The notes below the pieces were generated by a model. The model saw nothing but the letters and a program-made list of their open reading frames with translations. It ran no database searches and was not told where the DNA came from. 64,000 nucleotides of DNA, taken from NCBI RefSeq assembly GCF_002115725.1, contig NZ_JFKD01000012.1, forward strand, positions 62,001 to 126,000, read 5' to 3'. Numbering within the stretch: the first letter of the stretch is position 1; each line of letters opens with the position of its first letter. Below are positions 9,542 through 18,621 of the stretch, piece by piece. Source of the DNA: Marivita cryptomonadis (lineage in GTDB: Bacteria; Pseudomonadota; Alphaproteobacteria; Rhodobacterales; Rhodobacteraceae). The position numbers were made by a program, and so were the translations under genes.

Positions 9542-10069
9542 ATGGCCGGATCAGTCAACAAGGTCATCATCGTCGGCAATCTCGGCCGCGATCCGGAAGT
9601 GCGGACATTCCAGAACGGCGGCAAAGTCTGCAACCTGCGGATTGCCACGTCCGAGAACTGGAAAGATCGCAACACGGGCGAACGCAAGGAACGGACCGAA
9701 TGGCACAGTGTTGCAATTTTTTCCGAACCGCTGGCGCGGATTGCAGAACAATATCTCAAGAAGGGCTCCAAGGTTTACATCGAAGGCCAATTGGAAACCC
9801 GCAAATGGCAGGACCAGTCCGGTCAGGATCGCTACACGACAGAAGTCGTGCTGCGCCCGTATCGCGGTGAACTGACTTTGCTTGACAGCCGCGATGGCGG
9901 CGGCGGCAGTGGTGGTTATGGCGGCGGCAGCAGCAGCGGTGGCGATTATGGTGGGGATTACGGCGGCGGTTATGGCGGCAACGATTATGGCGGCTCCAGC
10001 GGCGGAGGTGGTGGCGGTGGCCCCGCCCGTGCCCCGGCCCGCGATATCGACGACGAAATCCCGTTCTGA
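9542..10069 (+). CDS. ssb: single-stranded DNA-binding protein
   Basis: Binds ssDNA during replication, repair and recombination. The 175-residue product has an OB fold in residues 1-110 ([50 protein letters not shown]), a glycine/tyrosine-rich linker of about 45 residues, and the acidic tip DIDDEIPF that recruits partner proteins. The ATG at 9542 is preceded by GGGGGAAAC. The linker DNA (about 9895-10020) is a GGC/GGT-rich near-repeat likely to vary in length between strains. Confidence 0.97.
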   Translation: MAGSVNKVIIVGNLGRDPEVRTFQNGGKVCNLRIATSENWKDRNTGERKERTEWHSVAIFSEPLARIAEQYLKKGSKVYIEGQLETRKWQDQSGQDRYTTEVVLRPYRGELTLLDSRDGGGGSGGYGGGSSSGGDYGGDYGGGYGGNDYGGSSGGGGGGGPARAPARDIDDEIPF

Positions 10070-10075
10070 CAAGAA

Positions 10076-10098
10076 AGCGCCCCAAGGGGCACTTTTTT
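10076..10098 (+). terminator. rho-independent terminator of ssb
   Basis: AGCGCCCC-AA-GGGGCACT (10076-10093, one mismatch) is followed by a run of T to 10098. It begins 6 bp after the ssb stop. The T run overlaps the aroB stop codon on the other strand, so the two convergent genes are packed very closely. Confidence 0.8.
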
Positions 10099-11209
10099 AT
10101 CGCTCGGACAAGGCGTCCTGCAACAACGCGAGCACCGTATCCGACGGAACATCCGAGGTGACGAAAGCGTCGCCAATGCCGCGCGCCAGAATAAAGCGCA
10201 ATTGCCCGTCGATCACCTTTTTGTCCTGCCCCATAAGCTCAAGCAGCGCCTGAGCATCGGGCAGGTCACCGTCGATATCGGCGAGCGTGACCTTCATTCC
10301 CATCGCACTGAGCATTTCGCGTACGCGGCTTGGCTCTTCTTGGGAACACAGGACCAGACGCGACGACAGCTCGAACGCCAATGCACAGCCAATGGCCACG
10401 CCTTCTCCGTGCAGCAAACGCTCGGAATACCCGGTGGCAGCTTCGAACGCGTGACAGAACGTGTGCCCGAGGTTCAACAGCGCGCGGTCGCCCTGTTCGG
10501 TCTCATCTCGCACGACGATTTCAGCCTTCATCTCAACCGACCGTTTGACGGCATAGGCCAGCGCATCGGGGTCGCGCGCGGTGATGCGGGCGGCGTTCTG
10601 GTCTTGCCAGTCGAAAAACGCTGCATCGCCCAGAAGGCCGTATTTGACCACCTCGCCATAGCCCGCCAGAAAATCGCGCGTGGGCAAAGTCTGAAGAACC
10701 GAAATATCCGCCAGCACCAGCGCGGGTTGGTGAAACGCCCCAATCAGGTTTTTGCCTTGAGGCGCGTTGATCCCCGTCTTGCCGCCGACAGAGCTGTCGA
10801 CCTGCGCCAACAACGATGTGGGGATCTGCACAAACCGAACCCCACGGCGCAGCACTGCACCAGCGAAGCCGACCAGATCACCAATCACACCACCCCCAAG
10901 GGCAATGACCACATCGCGGCGTTCGATCTTTTGCTCCAGCAGCCATTCCACGCATCGTTCGAACTGCGGCCAGCCCTTTGTGCTTTCTCCTGCAGGAAGC
11001 GTCAGGCTGACCGAAGCAATGCCTTCCGCAGCCAGTGCCCCCTCAAGCGCGGCAAGATGCAACGGAGCGACATGCGCATCGGTCACGATGGCTACACGTG
11101 GACGTTTCAGCAGCGGTGCGATCTCGACCCCGGCACGGCCAAGCAGGTCAGAGCCGATGCGCACATCATAAGCACGACCGTCCAAAGGAACATGTACGGT
11201 TTCGATCAT
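10097..11209 (-). CDS. aroB: 3-dehydroquinate synthase
   Basis: Converts DAHP to 3-dehydroquinate, the second step of the shikimate pathway, using NAD and a divalent metal. The 370-residue product shows the NAD-binding GGGVIGDLVGFAGA, the metal/substrate segments PTSLLAQVDSSVGGKTGIN and GEVVKYGLL, and the metal-ligand region LNLGHTFCHAFE with a second histidine in LLHGEGVAIG. Its ATG overlaps the aroK stop (ATGA), so the pair is translationally coupled. Confidence 0.96.
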   Translation of the reverse strand: MIETVHVPLDGRAYDVRIGSDLLGRAGVEIAPLLKRPRVAIVTDAHVAPLHLAALEGALAAEGIASVSLTLPAGESTKGWPQFERCVEWLLEQKIERRDVVIALGGGVIGDLVGFAGAVLRRGVRFVQIPTSLLAQVDSSVGGKTGINAPQGKNLIGAFHQPALVLADISVLQTLPTRDFLAGYGEVVKYGLLGDAAFFDWQDQNAARITARDPDALAYAVKRSVEMKAEIVVRDETEQGDRALLNLGHTFCHAFEAATGYSERLLHGEGVAIGCALAFELSSRLVLCSQEEPSRVREMLSAMGMKVTLADIDGDLPDAQALLELMGQDKKVIDGQLRFILARGIGDAFVTSDVPSDTVLALLQDALSER

Positions 11210-11754
11210 GCCTGCACCTCCAATACATCCGGGCGCGTCTTCAGCGCCTCAATCACCCGTTTTGCCATCTCATCAATCGACAACCCCGGTTCGGACACAA
11301 CGCTGAGGTCCGCCTTGGCGTAGATCGGCACGCGTTCATTATAAAGTCGGGTCAGCGCGCCAAGAGGATCCGGCACCCGCAACAATGGCCGGGTGTCCTT
11401 GTGGCGCACCCGGTGCCAAAGAAGGTCCAGATCGGCATTCAGCCACACCGCAACCCCCTCCTTCGAGATTATCTCGCGGTTCTCGGCGGCCATGTATGCC
11501 CCGCCTCCGGTCGACAAAACGCCCTTTTCCCGTTCAAGCAGGCGCGAAATGATCTGACGCTCTTTGATGCGAAAGAACGGCTCTCCATCACGTTCGAAAA
11601 TCTCGGGGATGGTCATGTTGGCCGCTTTTTCGATTTCGGCATCCGAATCAAGAAAAGGAGCGTGCAACATACCGGCGACCGCCTTGCCGACAGCTGTTTT
11701 CCCCGCTCCCATCATGCCAACAAGAACCACAGTTTTCTTTAGTCTTGCCTGCAT
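11206..11754 (-). CDS. aroK: shikimate kinase
   Basis: Phosphorylates shikimate at the 3-hydroxyl with ATP. The 182-residue form starts MQARLKKTVVLVGMMGAGKT, with P-loop GMMGAGKT at about residues 13-20. DSDAEIEKAANMTIPEIF and the GGGAYMA loop bind shikimate. The frame is open to an upstream start at 11796, but ATG 11754 is preceded by GGGGGCA and gives the usual N-terminus. It is the first gene of aroK-aroB. Confidence 0.93.
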   Translation of the reverse strand: MQARLKKTVVLVGMMGAGKTAVGKAVAGMLHAPFLDSDAEIEKAANMTIPEIFERDGEPFFRIKERQIISRLLEREKGVLSTGGGAYMAAENREIISKEGVAVWLNADLDLLWHRVRHKDTRPLLRVPDPLGALTRLYNERVPIYAKADLSVVSEPGLSIDEMAKRVIEALKTRPDVLEVQA

Positions 11755-11800
11755 TGCCCCCGAGTGACCCCTTGTATCTCGGCCAAGTGCCGCCAATTTT

Positions 11801-11829
11801 TTGACATCCGCCGTTGAATGACGTGATCT
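11801..11829 (+). promoter_or_regulatory. possible promoter of the small membrane protein / xerD transcript
   Basis: TTGACA at 11801-11806 is followed by a 17-bp spacer and TGATCT (11824-11829), about 58 bp before the ATG at 11887. It sits in the divergent gap between aroK and this gene. The -35 box is consensus and the -10 box is weak. Confidence 0.35.
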
Positions 11830-11886
11830 TGGGTGGAATGCCAGTTATAACTTGGAAAAAATCAACGAGGCAGGGCAAGGGTCTAC

Positions 11887-12036
11887 ATGGGGCGCATCAT
11901 CAAATGGCTGATCTATCTGGGCATCCTCGGCGCTTTGGCGCTTGTGGCATATGCCTATGTGGGGCCGTATTTCGGCGCGGATTTCTCGCCGCCGCAAACG
12001 GAAGTCAGACAACCCGTGACGCTGGATGCGAATTAA
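11887..12036 (+). CDS. 49-residue single-pass membrane protein
   Basis: A short gene: MGRIIKWLIYLGILGALALV begins a protein with one hydrophobic helix (about residues 6-26), then a Pro/Asp-containing polar tail ending VTLDAN. Its stop overlaps the start of the next CDS by 11 bp, and that gene overlaps xerD, so the three look like one coupled operon. A weak site (GGCAAGGG) precedes the ATG. I recall similarly placed tiny proteins in related bacteria but cannot assign a function. Confidence 0.7.
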   Translation: MGRIIKWLIYLGILGALALVAYAYVGPYFGADFSPPQTEVRQPVTLDAN

Positions 12037-13585
12037 GTCGATCCTCTTGATTCTGGCCAGCACCGCATGGCCCGTGTTTGCTCAGGACCAGCAGCAGGAC
12101 CAACCGCTGTCCGCGATCGACTGGTTGACGGTGCAGCGTATTGCGCCTCCGCTTGTGATGCTTCCGGATCAGAACCCGGTGGCCCAAAGCGCGGCAGTGC
12201 CCGATATCGACGTGCAGCCGCTGGACGCGCCGGGCATCAGTGGCGTTGGGTTGCTGCCAAGTTCGGTCACCGGTTTGCCGCCAAACCTGTGGCGTGGCAG
12301 CGACGAGGCCACGATCATCACAACGCTCGACCGGTTGCAGACCCGTCGTCCTTCGGTTCCCGCGCTCACTGGTCTGCTGCATATCCTGATGCTGGCCGAA
12401 GCCGATCCCCCTTCAAGTGCCACGGGCGACGCGCTGCTGCACGCCCGGGTCAACCTTCTGCACCAGCATGGCCTTGTAGCCCCGGCCGAAGCCTTGATGG
12501 AGCGCATCGGCACATTGACGCCCCAGCTCTTTGATCTCGCCTTCGATCTGGCACTTCTGACCGCATCCGACGAGGCGCTTTGCGCCCTTCTGGGCGATAT
12601 GCCCAACCTAACCACTGACCTGCCCACGCGCATCTGGTGTGCGACCCGAAGCGGTGACTACCCGCACGCGATGACGATCTACCAGACCGGTGTCGCCTTG
12701 GGCCAGCTATCTGACCTTGATACGGAGCTGCTGCTGCGGTTTCTGGACCCGGAATACAGCGAAGACGTGGCCCCGATGCAGCCTCCGGTGCGCCCGACGC
12801 CACTGCAATTCCGTCTTTTCGAAGCCATCGGCGAGGCGCTGCCCACAACCCCGCTGCCCCTGCCCTTCGCCGTGGTCGAACTGTCGGGCGATGCCGGCTG
12901 GCGCGCACAGCTTCAGGCCGCGGAACGACTGGCCCGCGTGGGCGCAATCGACGCCAATCAGCTTCTTGGTGTCTATACCGCCCAGAAACCGGCCGCATCG
13001 GGCGGCATCTGGGATCGTGTCGCCGCCTTGCAGAAGCTCGAAACCGCGCTTGGCTCGGGGAATGCTGCAGCCATATCTACCGCGCTGGAACAGGTCTGGC
13101 CTCAGATGCGCGCCGCTGGTCTTCTGGTACCGTTCTCGCACCTCTTTGCCGCGCAACTGCAGGACATCCCCTTGGGCCAAAGAGCGCAGGATATCGCAAC
13201 GACCGCCGGGCTTCTGACCGACAGCTATGAGACGGTGGGACAGCAGCTTGCGAACAATCCGAATGCGCGGCTGGCGTTTCTTGGATCGTTGGCGACCGGC
13301 TCCCCACCGGGCAGCATCCCTGCCGATCTGCCTCATGCATCAGCCTTGGCCGCCGCATGGACAGCGTCACCTCAAGCCCCTGCCATGCTGGCCGGACTGC
13401 CTGCGGAAAACCGTCTTGGCGAAGCGCTGCTGCATGCCATCCAACTGTTCGAAAGCGGGGCCGCCGGTGATGACGCAGACCTGACCGACGCGCTCCGCGC
13501 CTTGCGTGCCTTTGGTCTGGAAGACACCGCCCGCCGGGCTGCATTGCAGCTTGCCATCCTGGATATGGAAGGCGCACGGCGATGA
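12026..13585 (+). CDS. exported protein of unknown function, upstream of xerD
   Basis: A 519-residue protein with an N-terminal signal (MRIKSILLILASTAWPVFAQ, cleaved after about residue 20). The rest is alanine/leucine-rich and helical, resembling a superhelical repeat protein (ALMERIGTLTPQLFDLAFDL, ALLTASDEALCALL), but I see no clear TPR consensus and no catalytic motif. It overlaps the small membrane protein upstream by 11 bp and xerD downstream by 4 bp (ATGA). This tight placement suggests coupled translation rather than shared function. Function unknown; a periplasmic location is inferred. Confidence 0.8.
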   Translation: MRIKSILLILASTAWPVFAQDQQQDQPLSAIDWLTVQRIAPPLVMLPDQNPVAQSAAVPDIDVQPLDAPGISGVGLLPSSVTGLPPNLWRGSDEATIITTLDRLQTRRPSVPALTGLLHILMLAEADPPSSATGDALLHARVNLLHQHGLVAPAEALMERIGTLTPQLFDLAFDLALLTASDEALCALLGDMPNLTTDLPTRIWCATRSGDYPHAMTIYQTGVALGQLSDLDTELLLRFLDPEYSEDVAPMQPPVRPTPLQFRLFEAIGEALPTTPLPLPFAVVELSGDAGWRAQLQAAERLARVGAIDANQLLGVYTAQKPAASGGIWDRVAALQKLETALGSGNAAAISTALEQVWPQMRAAGLLVPFSHLFAAQLQDIPLGQRAQDIATTAGLLTDSYETVGQQLANNPNARLAFLGSLATGSPPGSIPADLPHASALAAAWTASPQAPAMLAGLPAENRLGEALLHAIQLFESGAAGDDADLTDALRALRAFGLEDTARRAALQLAILDMEGARR

Positions 13586-14508
13586 GCGACCGCCACTGGA
13601 TTGCCGCTTTTCTGGATGCGCAAGCTGCCGAACGCGGTGCTGCGACGAACACCCAACTCGCCTATGCCCGCGACCTTGCTGATTTCACCGACTGGTTGGC
13701 GCAGAGGGGGACATCCCTCAACACCGCCCAGAAACCGGATGTAGAAGGCTACCTGATCTACTGTGACGCGCAGGGTTTGGCGAAATCGACCCGTGCGCGG
13801 CGCCTCTCTGCGATCAAACAACTTTATCGGTTCTGTTTCGAAGAAGGCTTTCGCGAGGACAACCCTGCAGTGCAGATCAGCGGACCGGGCCGCGACAAAC
13901 GCCTGCCCAAGACGCTGTCCACCGAAGAAGTCGACCGCCTTCTCAACGCAGCCGCCGCTCATGGCCGCAACCCAGCTGAACGCGAGCGCAACACCTGCCT
14001 TATGCAATTGCTCTACGCGACTGGCATGCGGGTGACTGAATTGGTCTCCCTGCCGTTGTCGTCTGCAAAAGGCGACCCAAGAATGCTGCTGATCCGTGGC
14101 AAGGGCGGCAAGGAACGGATGGTGCCGCTATCCCCCCCTGCCCGCGCTGCTCTGCGCGACTGGCTGAAGACCCGTGAAACGATGGAAGATGCAGCCCGCG
14201 CCGAAGGCAAACCGACCTCCACCTTTCTCTTCCCATCACGCGGCAAAGCCGGCCACCTGACGCGCCACGCATTTTACGTGCTGATCAAAGATTTGGCCGT
14301 CGAAGGCGGGGTCTCTCCCTCCAAGGTGACGCCACACACGCTGCGCCACGCCTTCGCGACCCATCTTCTGGCCAACGGCGCCGACCTGCGCTCGATCCAG
14401 ACCTTTCTGGGACATGCGGATGTCTCCACCACCGAGATATACACACACGTTCTGGAAGAACGGCTCAAGGAGCTGGTGCTGGATCACCACCCATTGGCCC
14501 GCGACTGA
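13582..14508 (+). CDS. xerD: tyrosine recombinase XerD
   Basis: Site-specific recombinase that, with XerC, resolves chromosome dimers at dif. The 308-residue product has an N-terminal SAM-like core-binding domain (residues 5-95) and a C-terminal catalytic domain. The visible catalytic set is R150 (ATGMRVTEL), lysines near 173-177, H252 and R255 (HTLRHAFATH), H278 (LGHADVSTT) and nucleophile Y287 (EIYTHV). Its length and lack of extra domains fit housekeeping XerD rather than a mobile-element integrase. It overlaps the preceding gene by ATGA. Confidence 0.93.
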   Translation: MSDRHWIAAFLDAQAAERGAATNTQLAYARDLADFTDWLAQRGTSLNTAQKPDVEGYLIYCDAQGLAKSTRARRLSAIKQLYRFCFEEGFREDNPAVQISGPGRDKRLPKTLSTEEVDRLLNAAAAHGRNPAERERNTCLMQLLYATGMRVTELVSLPLSSAKGDPRMLLIRGKGGKERMVPLSPPARAALRDWLKTRETMEDAARAEGKPTSTFLFPSRGKAGHLTRHAFYVLIKDLAVEGGVSPSKVTPHTLRHAFATHLLANGADLRSIQTFLGHADVSTTEIYTHVLEERLKELVLDHHPLARD

Positions 14509-14576
14509 GCCGTGGCTCTTGAACGCCGGCGGCACTGACCCCATAACCCTCTCAAGTTTTCAAAACGTTGGATCAC

Positions 14577-15893
14577 ATGGAACCCGCACTCCCCGCGGCA
14601 GACGCCGCTTTCTGGATCACGTCGGCAGCCATCCTTGGCCTTCTGGTGCTGTCCGCCTTTTTCAGTGGCTCTGAAACCGCGCTGACCGCCGCGTCGCGCG
14701 GCAAATTGCGTTCGATGTCCGACAAGGGCTCCAAAGGGGCGGACCGCGCGCTTCTGATCACCGAAGACAATGAACGTCTGATCGGGTCGGTCCTCCTCGG
14801 CAATAACCTCGTCAATATCCTCGCCACATCGCTTGCGACGGCCCTGTTCACGCGACTTTTCGGCGAATCCGGTGTGGCTTTGGCCACGCTGGTGATGACC
14901 GTGCTGGTTCTGGTCTTTGCCGAAGTGCTGCCCAAGACCTATGCCATCACCAATCCCGAAACGGCCGCCAGCCGCGTGTCCCCGGTGATCCAATTGGTGA
15001 TCACTGTGTTTTCGCCCATTGTCAGCGCGGTTCGGGTACTTGTGCGCGGTGTGCTCAGCATATTCGGCGTCAAAACCGACCCGGACAGCCATATCCTTGC
15101 CGTGCGCGAAGAAATCGCGGGTGCCCTGCAACTGGGCCATTCCGAAGGCGTGGTCGAAAAGGAAGACCGCGACCGTATTCTGGGTGCGCTCGACCTGAGC
15201 GAACGCACCGTGGAAGAGATCATGCTCCACCGGTCGGGAATCGAGATGATCGACGCCGACAATGATCCTCAGGACATCTTGCGTCAGTGTCTGGAATCGA
15301 ACCACACGCGCTTGCCGGTCTTCCGCGGCGATCCTGAAAACATCATTGGCGTCGTTCACGCCAAGGACCTGTTCCGCGCGATGTACCTGTTCATGCAGGA
15401 AAGCGACAAACCCGCAGAGGCGATGAGCAGCTTCAAATTCGCCGATGTTGCGATGAAGCCGTACTTCATCCCAGAAAGCACATCGCTTGACGATCAGATG
15501 CGCCAGTTCCTGCGCCGCCGGACCCATTTTGCGCTTGTGGTAGACGAATACGGAGCCCTTCAGGGCCTGATCACCCTCGAAGACATCCTTGAAGAAATCG
15601 TGGGGGAAATCACGGACGAATTCGACCCTGACGGCGACCATCCGGTCAAGGCTGATGACGATGGCAATTACTGGATCGACGGGGCCATGACGATCCGGGA
15701 TGTGAACCGACAGCTGGACTGGACGCTACCCGACGACGAGGCCAATACGGTGGCCGGTCTGGTGATCCACGAAGCCCAGATGATTCCGACGATCGGCCAA
15801 TGTTTTAGCTTCCACGGATTCCGTTTCGAAGTGGTCGCCCGCGAGAACAACCGCATCACAGCTCTCAAGATTCGACCATTGGCGATGGAGTAA
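14577..15893 (+). CDS. CorC/HlyC-family CBS-domain membrane protein
   Basis: Membrane protein of the CNNM/CorC class, linked in other bacteria to Mg2+/Co2+ efflux or resistance. From the ATG at 14577 it is 438 residues; a TTG at 14568 would add three. It has a DUF21 transmembrane domain (about residues 8-190, including ILGLLVLSAFFSGSETALTA), a pair of CBS domains (about 205-330, with LPVFRGDPENIIGVVHAKDL and FALVVDEYGALQGLITLEDI), and a C-terminal CorC_HlyC transporter-associated domain (about 345-430). It follows xerD by about 70 bp. Confidence 0.9.
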   Translation: MEPALPAADAAFWITSAAILGLLVLSAFFSGSETALTAASRGKLRSMSDKGSKGADRALLITEDNERLIGSVLLGNNLVNILATSLATALFTRLFGESGVALATLVMTVLVLVFAEVLPKTYAITNPETAASRVSPVIQLVITVFSPIVSAVRVLVRGVLSIFGVKTDPDSHILAVREEIAGALQLGHSEGVVEKEDRDRILGALDLSERTVEEIMLHRSGIEMIDADNDPQDILRQCLESNHTRLPVFRGDPENIIGVVHAKDLFRAMYLFMQESDKPAEAMSSFKFADVAMKPYFIPESTSLDDQMRQFLRRRTHFALVVDEYGALQGLITLEDILEEIVGEITDEFDPDGDHPVKADDDGNYWIDGAMTIRDVNRQLDWTLPDDEANTVAGLVIHEAQMIPTIGQCFSFHGFRFEVVARENNRITALKIRPLAME

Positions 15894-16034
15894 ACAGAGC
15901 GCGCCACAACGCGTCCGCGCGTTTTGACATTTGCGTTGACGGAAACGGTTAGCGGTCGTCCATTCGTGCGCCATTGGCGCAAGCCCGATGGATCGCACCC
16001 CCATACAGCCAAGGCATTCGACACGCTTAAAAGC

Positions 16035-18449
16035 TCAGGCGCGAAGCCGCGTTCCCTCCGGATCAAATGGAGGTTGATCGAGGATGATTGCGCGATGTGG
16101 ACGGCCCAGAACCATCACCTCCACTGTATCGCCCGCAGTGGCGTTCTTGACGTAGGCGATCGCAAGTGAGTGGCCCACATGGTAGCCATAGGCGCCTGAA
16201 CTTACGCGACCGATGCCCAGCCCATCTTTGAAAATCGGCTCTCCTCCTGTTGCGTCCGCGTTGGACTCATCAGTGTCCTCGGCGTTCAAAGCCAGAAGCA
16301 CCATCTGTTCCCGCGCGGGTTTGGTCATGTTCGCTAGCGCCGCATCCCGGTTCAGGTAGGACTTGTCGGATCGGCACAACCGGTCCAGCCCGCATTCCTG
16401 TGGCCAGTATTCAGGGCTATATTCGCGGCCCCATGACCCATACCCTTTTTCCATTCGAAGGCTCATCAGCGCCCGGCTCCCAACAGGGATCGCGCCCACC
16501 TTTTGTCCCGCCTCCAGAAGCGCGGCATAAAGCGTGACCTGATCTTCAGAGCGGCAGTGCAGTTCCCACCCCAGATCGCCGGTAAAGGACACCCGCAGAG
16601 CCATGACCTCGACTCCGGCGATCTCGATCCGCTTTGACCGCATGAAGGGCCAGTTCTCGGTATCAAGCGACGTGTTGGTCAGGCGCTGAAGAAGGGCGCG
16701 AGACTTGGGCCCCGCCACGTTGAACCCGCACCATGTGGTGGTCAGGCTTTCGAATGTGGTTCCAGCAGGCAGCGGCACCGCGTCATAGAAGCGTTTTTGA
16801 TAGCGTTCGGCCATGCCAGAGCTGACAATCCAGAACTCGTCTTCAGCCAACCTTGTAACCGTCGCATCCCCCGCGATCCCCCCGCGCTTGCCGATCAACG
16901 GGGTGAGGCACGACCAGCCAACCTCTCGTGGCATGTGGTTGGCGAAGACTGAATTCAGCCAGTCATCGGCCCCCGGCCCCGTGACGCGGTATTTCGCGAA
17001 GTTGGAGATGTCGATGATCCCGGCAGCGTCGCGCAGGGTGCGCGCCTCATGGCCCACCACGTCCCACCACGGCTGACGCGTGAAGCCCGCGCTATCGGGC
17101 ACGTCCTTTGAATAGTAAAGCGGATGTTCCCAGCCGTAATTCAATCCAAAGACCGCACCCATATCGCGCTGCATCTCATAGACGGAGCGCGTGCGCACCG
17201 GGCGTCCGGCCTCGCGTTCTTCGCCGGGGAAATGGATTTTGAAGCGGTGGGCATACTGGTCCCCCACCCGCGCCCTGGTGAATTTGGCATCCGCCCAATC
17301 GCCAAACCGCGCCACGTCCCAGGCGAACATGTCGTACTGCATCTCGCCTTCTATGATCCATTGCGCCACCATCAGGCCCATGCCCCCAGATTGCGAAAAG
17401 CCGGGGATGATGCCGTTGCAGCAAAAATAGCCCTGTTTCTCGGGCACCGGGCCCAGCAGCACATTGCTGTCCGGCGACCAGATCATCGGGCCGTTGATCA
17501 CCCGTTTGATCCCGGCGCTGCCCACAACAGGCACCCGGTCGATGGCGCGCATCATGTTGTCTTCGATCCGTTCCAGATCATCGGCAAACAGTTCGTGCCC
17601 GAAGCCCTGCGGCGTGCCGTCTTCGGCCCAGAAGCGCACGTCCTTTTCGTAGGCCCCGACCAGCAAGCCCTTGCCCTCTTGCCGCAGGTAGTATTCGCCA
17701 TCCCGGTCAGCGACAGAAGGCAAACGTCGGTCCATCGCTTCGATCTCGGCAATCGCCTCTGTAACGAAATACTGGTGTTCGGTCGGCAGCAGCGGCAGCG
17801 TGATCCCCGCAAGTGCAGCCACCTCGCGGCCCCAGAGACCAGCGGCGTTGATGACCCACTCCGTACGGATATCGCCCTTGGGCGTACGGACGATCCATGT
17901 GCCGTCGGATTGCTGGTCGGTTGCAGTGACTGGAGTAAAGCGATGGATCTCGGCGCCTTTCTGGCGCGCCCCTGCAGCATAGGCAGCCGTCACACCCGAC
18001 GGGTCCACATTGCCGCCGTCAGGTTCGTACATGATGCAGCGGATGCCATCGAAATTGACCAGCGGGTGTAACGCCTCAGCCTCGGTACGGCTCACCTCGT
18101 GGAAGTTCATGCCGTAGAGTTTCGCCTTGGCCGCTTGCAGGCGCAGTTGGTGTTCGCGCGCTTCGGTCTGGGCAAGGTAAAGCGACCCCGGCTGGAACAC
18201 GCCGCAGCTTTGACCGGTCTCGGCCTCGAGCTGGTTGTAGAGGTTCATCGTGTAATGCTGGATCCGGCTGATGTTCGTGCTGTCATGCAGCCCGTGGATA
18301 TTCGCCGCCGCGTGCCATGTAGAGCCGCTGGTCAGCTCGTCGCGTTCCAGCAGGACAACATCGGTCCAGCCCAATTTTACCAGATGGTATAAAATCGAAC
18401 AGCCAATGACTCCGCCTCCGATGACAACGGCTTGGGCATGGGTGCGCAT
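16035..18449 (-). CDS. FAD-dependent oxidoreductase with GcvT domain (dimethylglycine/sarcosine dehydrogenase-like)
   Basis: Predicted to oxidatively demethylate an N-methyl amine and pass the one-carbon unit to tetrahydrofolate. The 804-residue product has an N-terminal FAD fold with GGGVIGCSILYHL, then SGSTWHAA, where the histidine matches the covalent flavin site of dimethylglycine dehydrogenase. It continues with a DAO-type domain to about 370, a FAO_M-like linker, and a C-terminal GcvT/aminomethyltransferase region (about 430-800; WCGFNVAGPKSRALLQRL, GDLGWELHC). The frame extends to 18623 but the ATG at 18449 puts the Rossmann motif at the N-terminus. It diverges from the HpcH/HpaI aldolase gene. 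The substrate (dimethylglycine, sarcosine or another methylamine) is not determined. Confidence 0.88.
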   Translation of the reverse strand: MRTHAQAVVIGGGVIGCSILYHLVKLGWTDVVLLERDELTSGSTWHAAANIHGLHDSTNISRIQHYTMNLYNQLEAETGQSCGVFQPGSLYLAQTEAREHQLRLQAAKAKLYGMNFHEVSRTEAEALHPLVNFDGIRCIMYEPDGGNVDPSGVTAAYAAGARQKGAEIHRFTPVTATDQQSDGTWIVRTPKGDIRTEWVINAAGLWGREVAALAGITLPLLPTEHQYFVTEAIAEIEAMDRRLPSVADRDGEYYLRQEGKGLLVGAYEKDVRFWAEDGTPQGFGHELFADDLERIEDNMMRAIDRVPVVGSAGIKRVINGPMIWSPDSNVLLGPVPEKQGYFCCNGIIPGFSQSGGMGLMVAQWIIEGEMQYDMFAWDVARFGDWADAKFTRARVGDQYAHRFKIHFPGEEREAGRPVRTRSVYEMQRDMGAVFGLNYGWEHPLYYSKDVPDSAGFTRQPWWDVVGHEARTLRDAAGIIDISNFAKYRVTGPGADDWLNSVFANHMPREVGWSCLTPLIGKRGGIAGDATVTRLAEDEFWIVSSGMAERYQKRFYDAVPLPAGTTFESLTTTWCGFNVAGPKSRALLQRLTNTSLDTENWPFMRSKRIEIAGVEVMALRVSFTGDLGWELHCRSEDQVTLYAALLEAGQKVGAIPVGSRALMSLRMEKGYGSWGREYSPEYWPQECGLDRLCRSDKSYLNRDAALANMTKPAREQMVLLALNAEDTDESNADATGGEPIFKDGLGIGRVSSGAYGYHVGHSLAIAYVKNATAGDTVEVMVLGRPHRAIILDQPPFDPEGTRLRA

Positions 18450-18621
18450 GGCGGCTTCCTTTCGACAGACTTCCCGGAAACTAACCACGACGCGCCCCCG
18501 ATCAGATAGTCCCAAGACGACATCACGTGTCGGTTCCGCACAAACCCGGCGTCTGACGGTTTTTCTATGCAGCCCACTTTTTGTTGTTAGGCTGACGCCA
18601 TAGCGAACGCACGGGAGCCGC

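Noticed and set aside
9895..10020. GGC/GGT repeat tract as a mobile repeat
   Set aside because: It encodes the glycine-rich linker of SSB in frame, a normal feature of the protein.
18450..18621. Possible glycine or SAM riboswitch before the GcvT-family gene
   Set aside because: No tandem glycine-aptamer pattern or SAM core could be recognised in the divergent gap.
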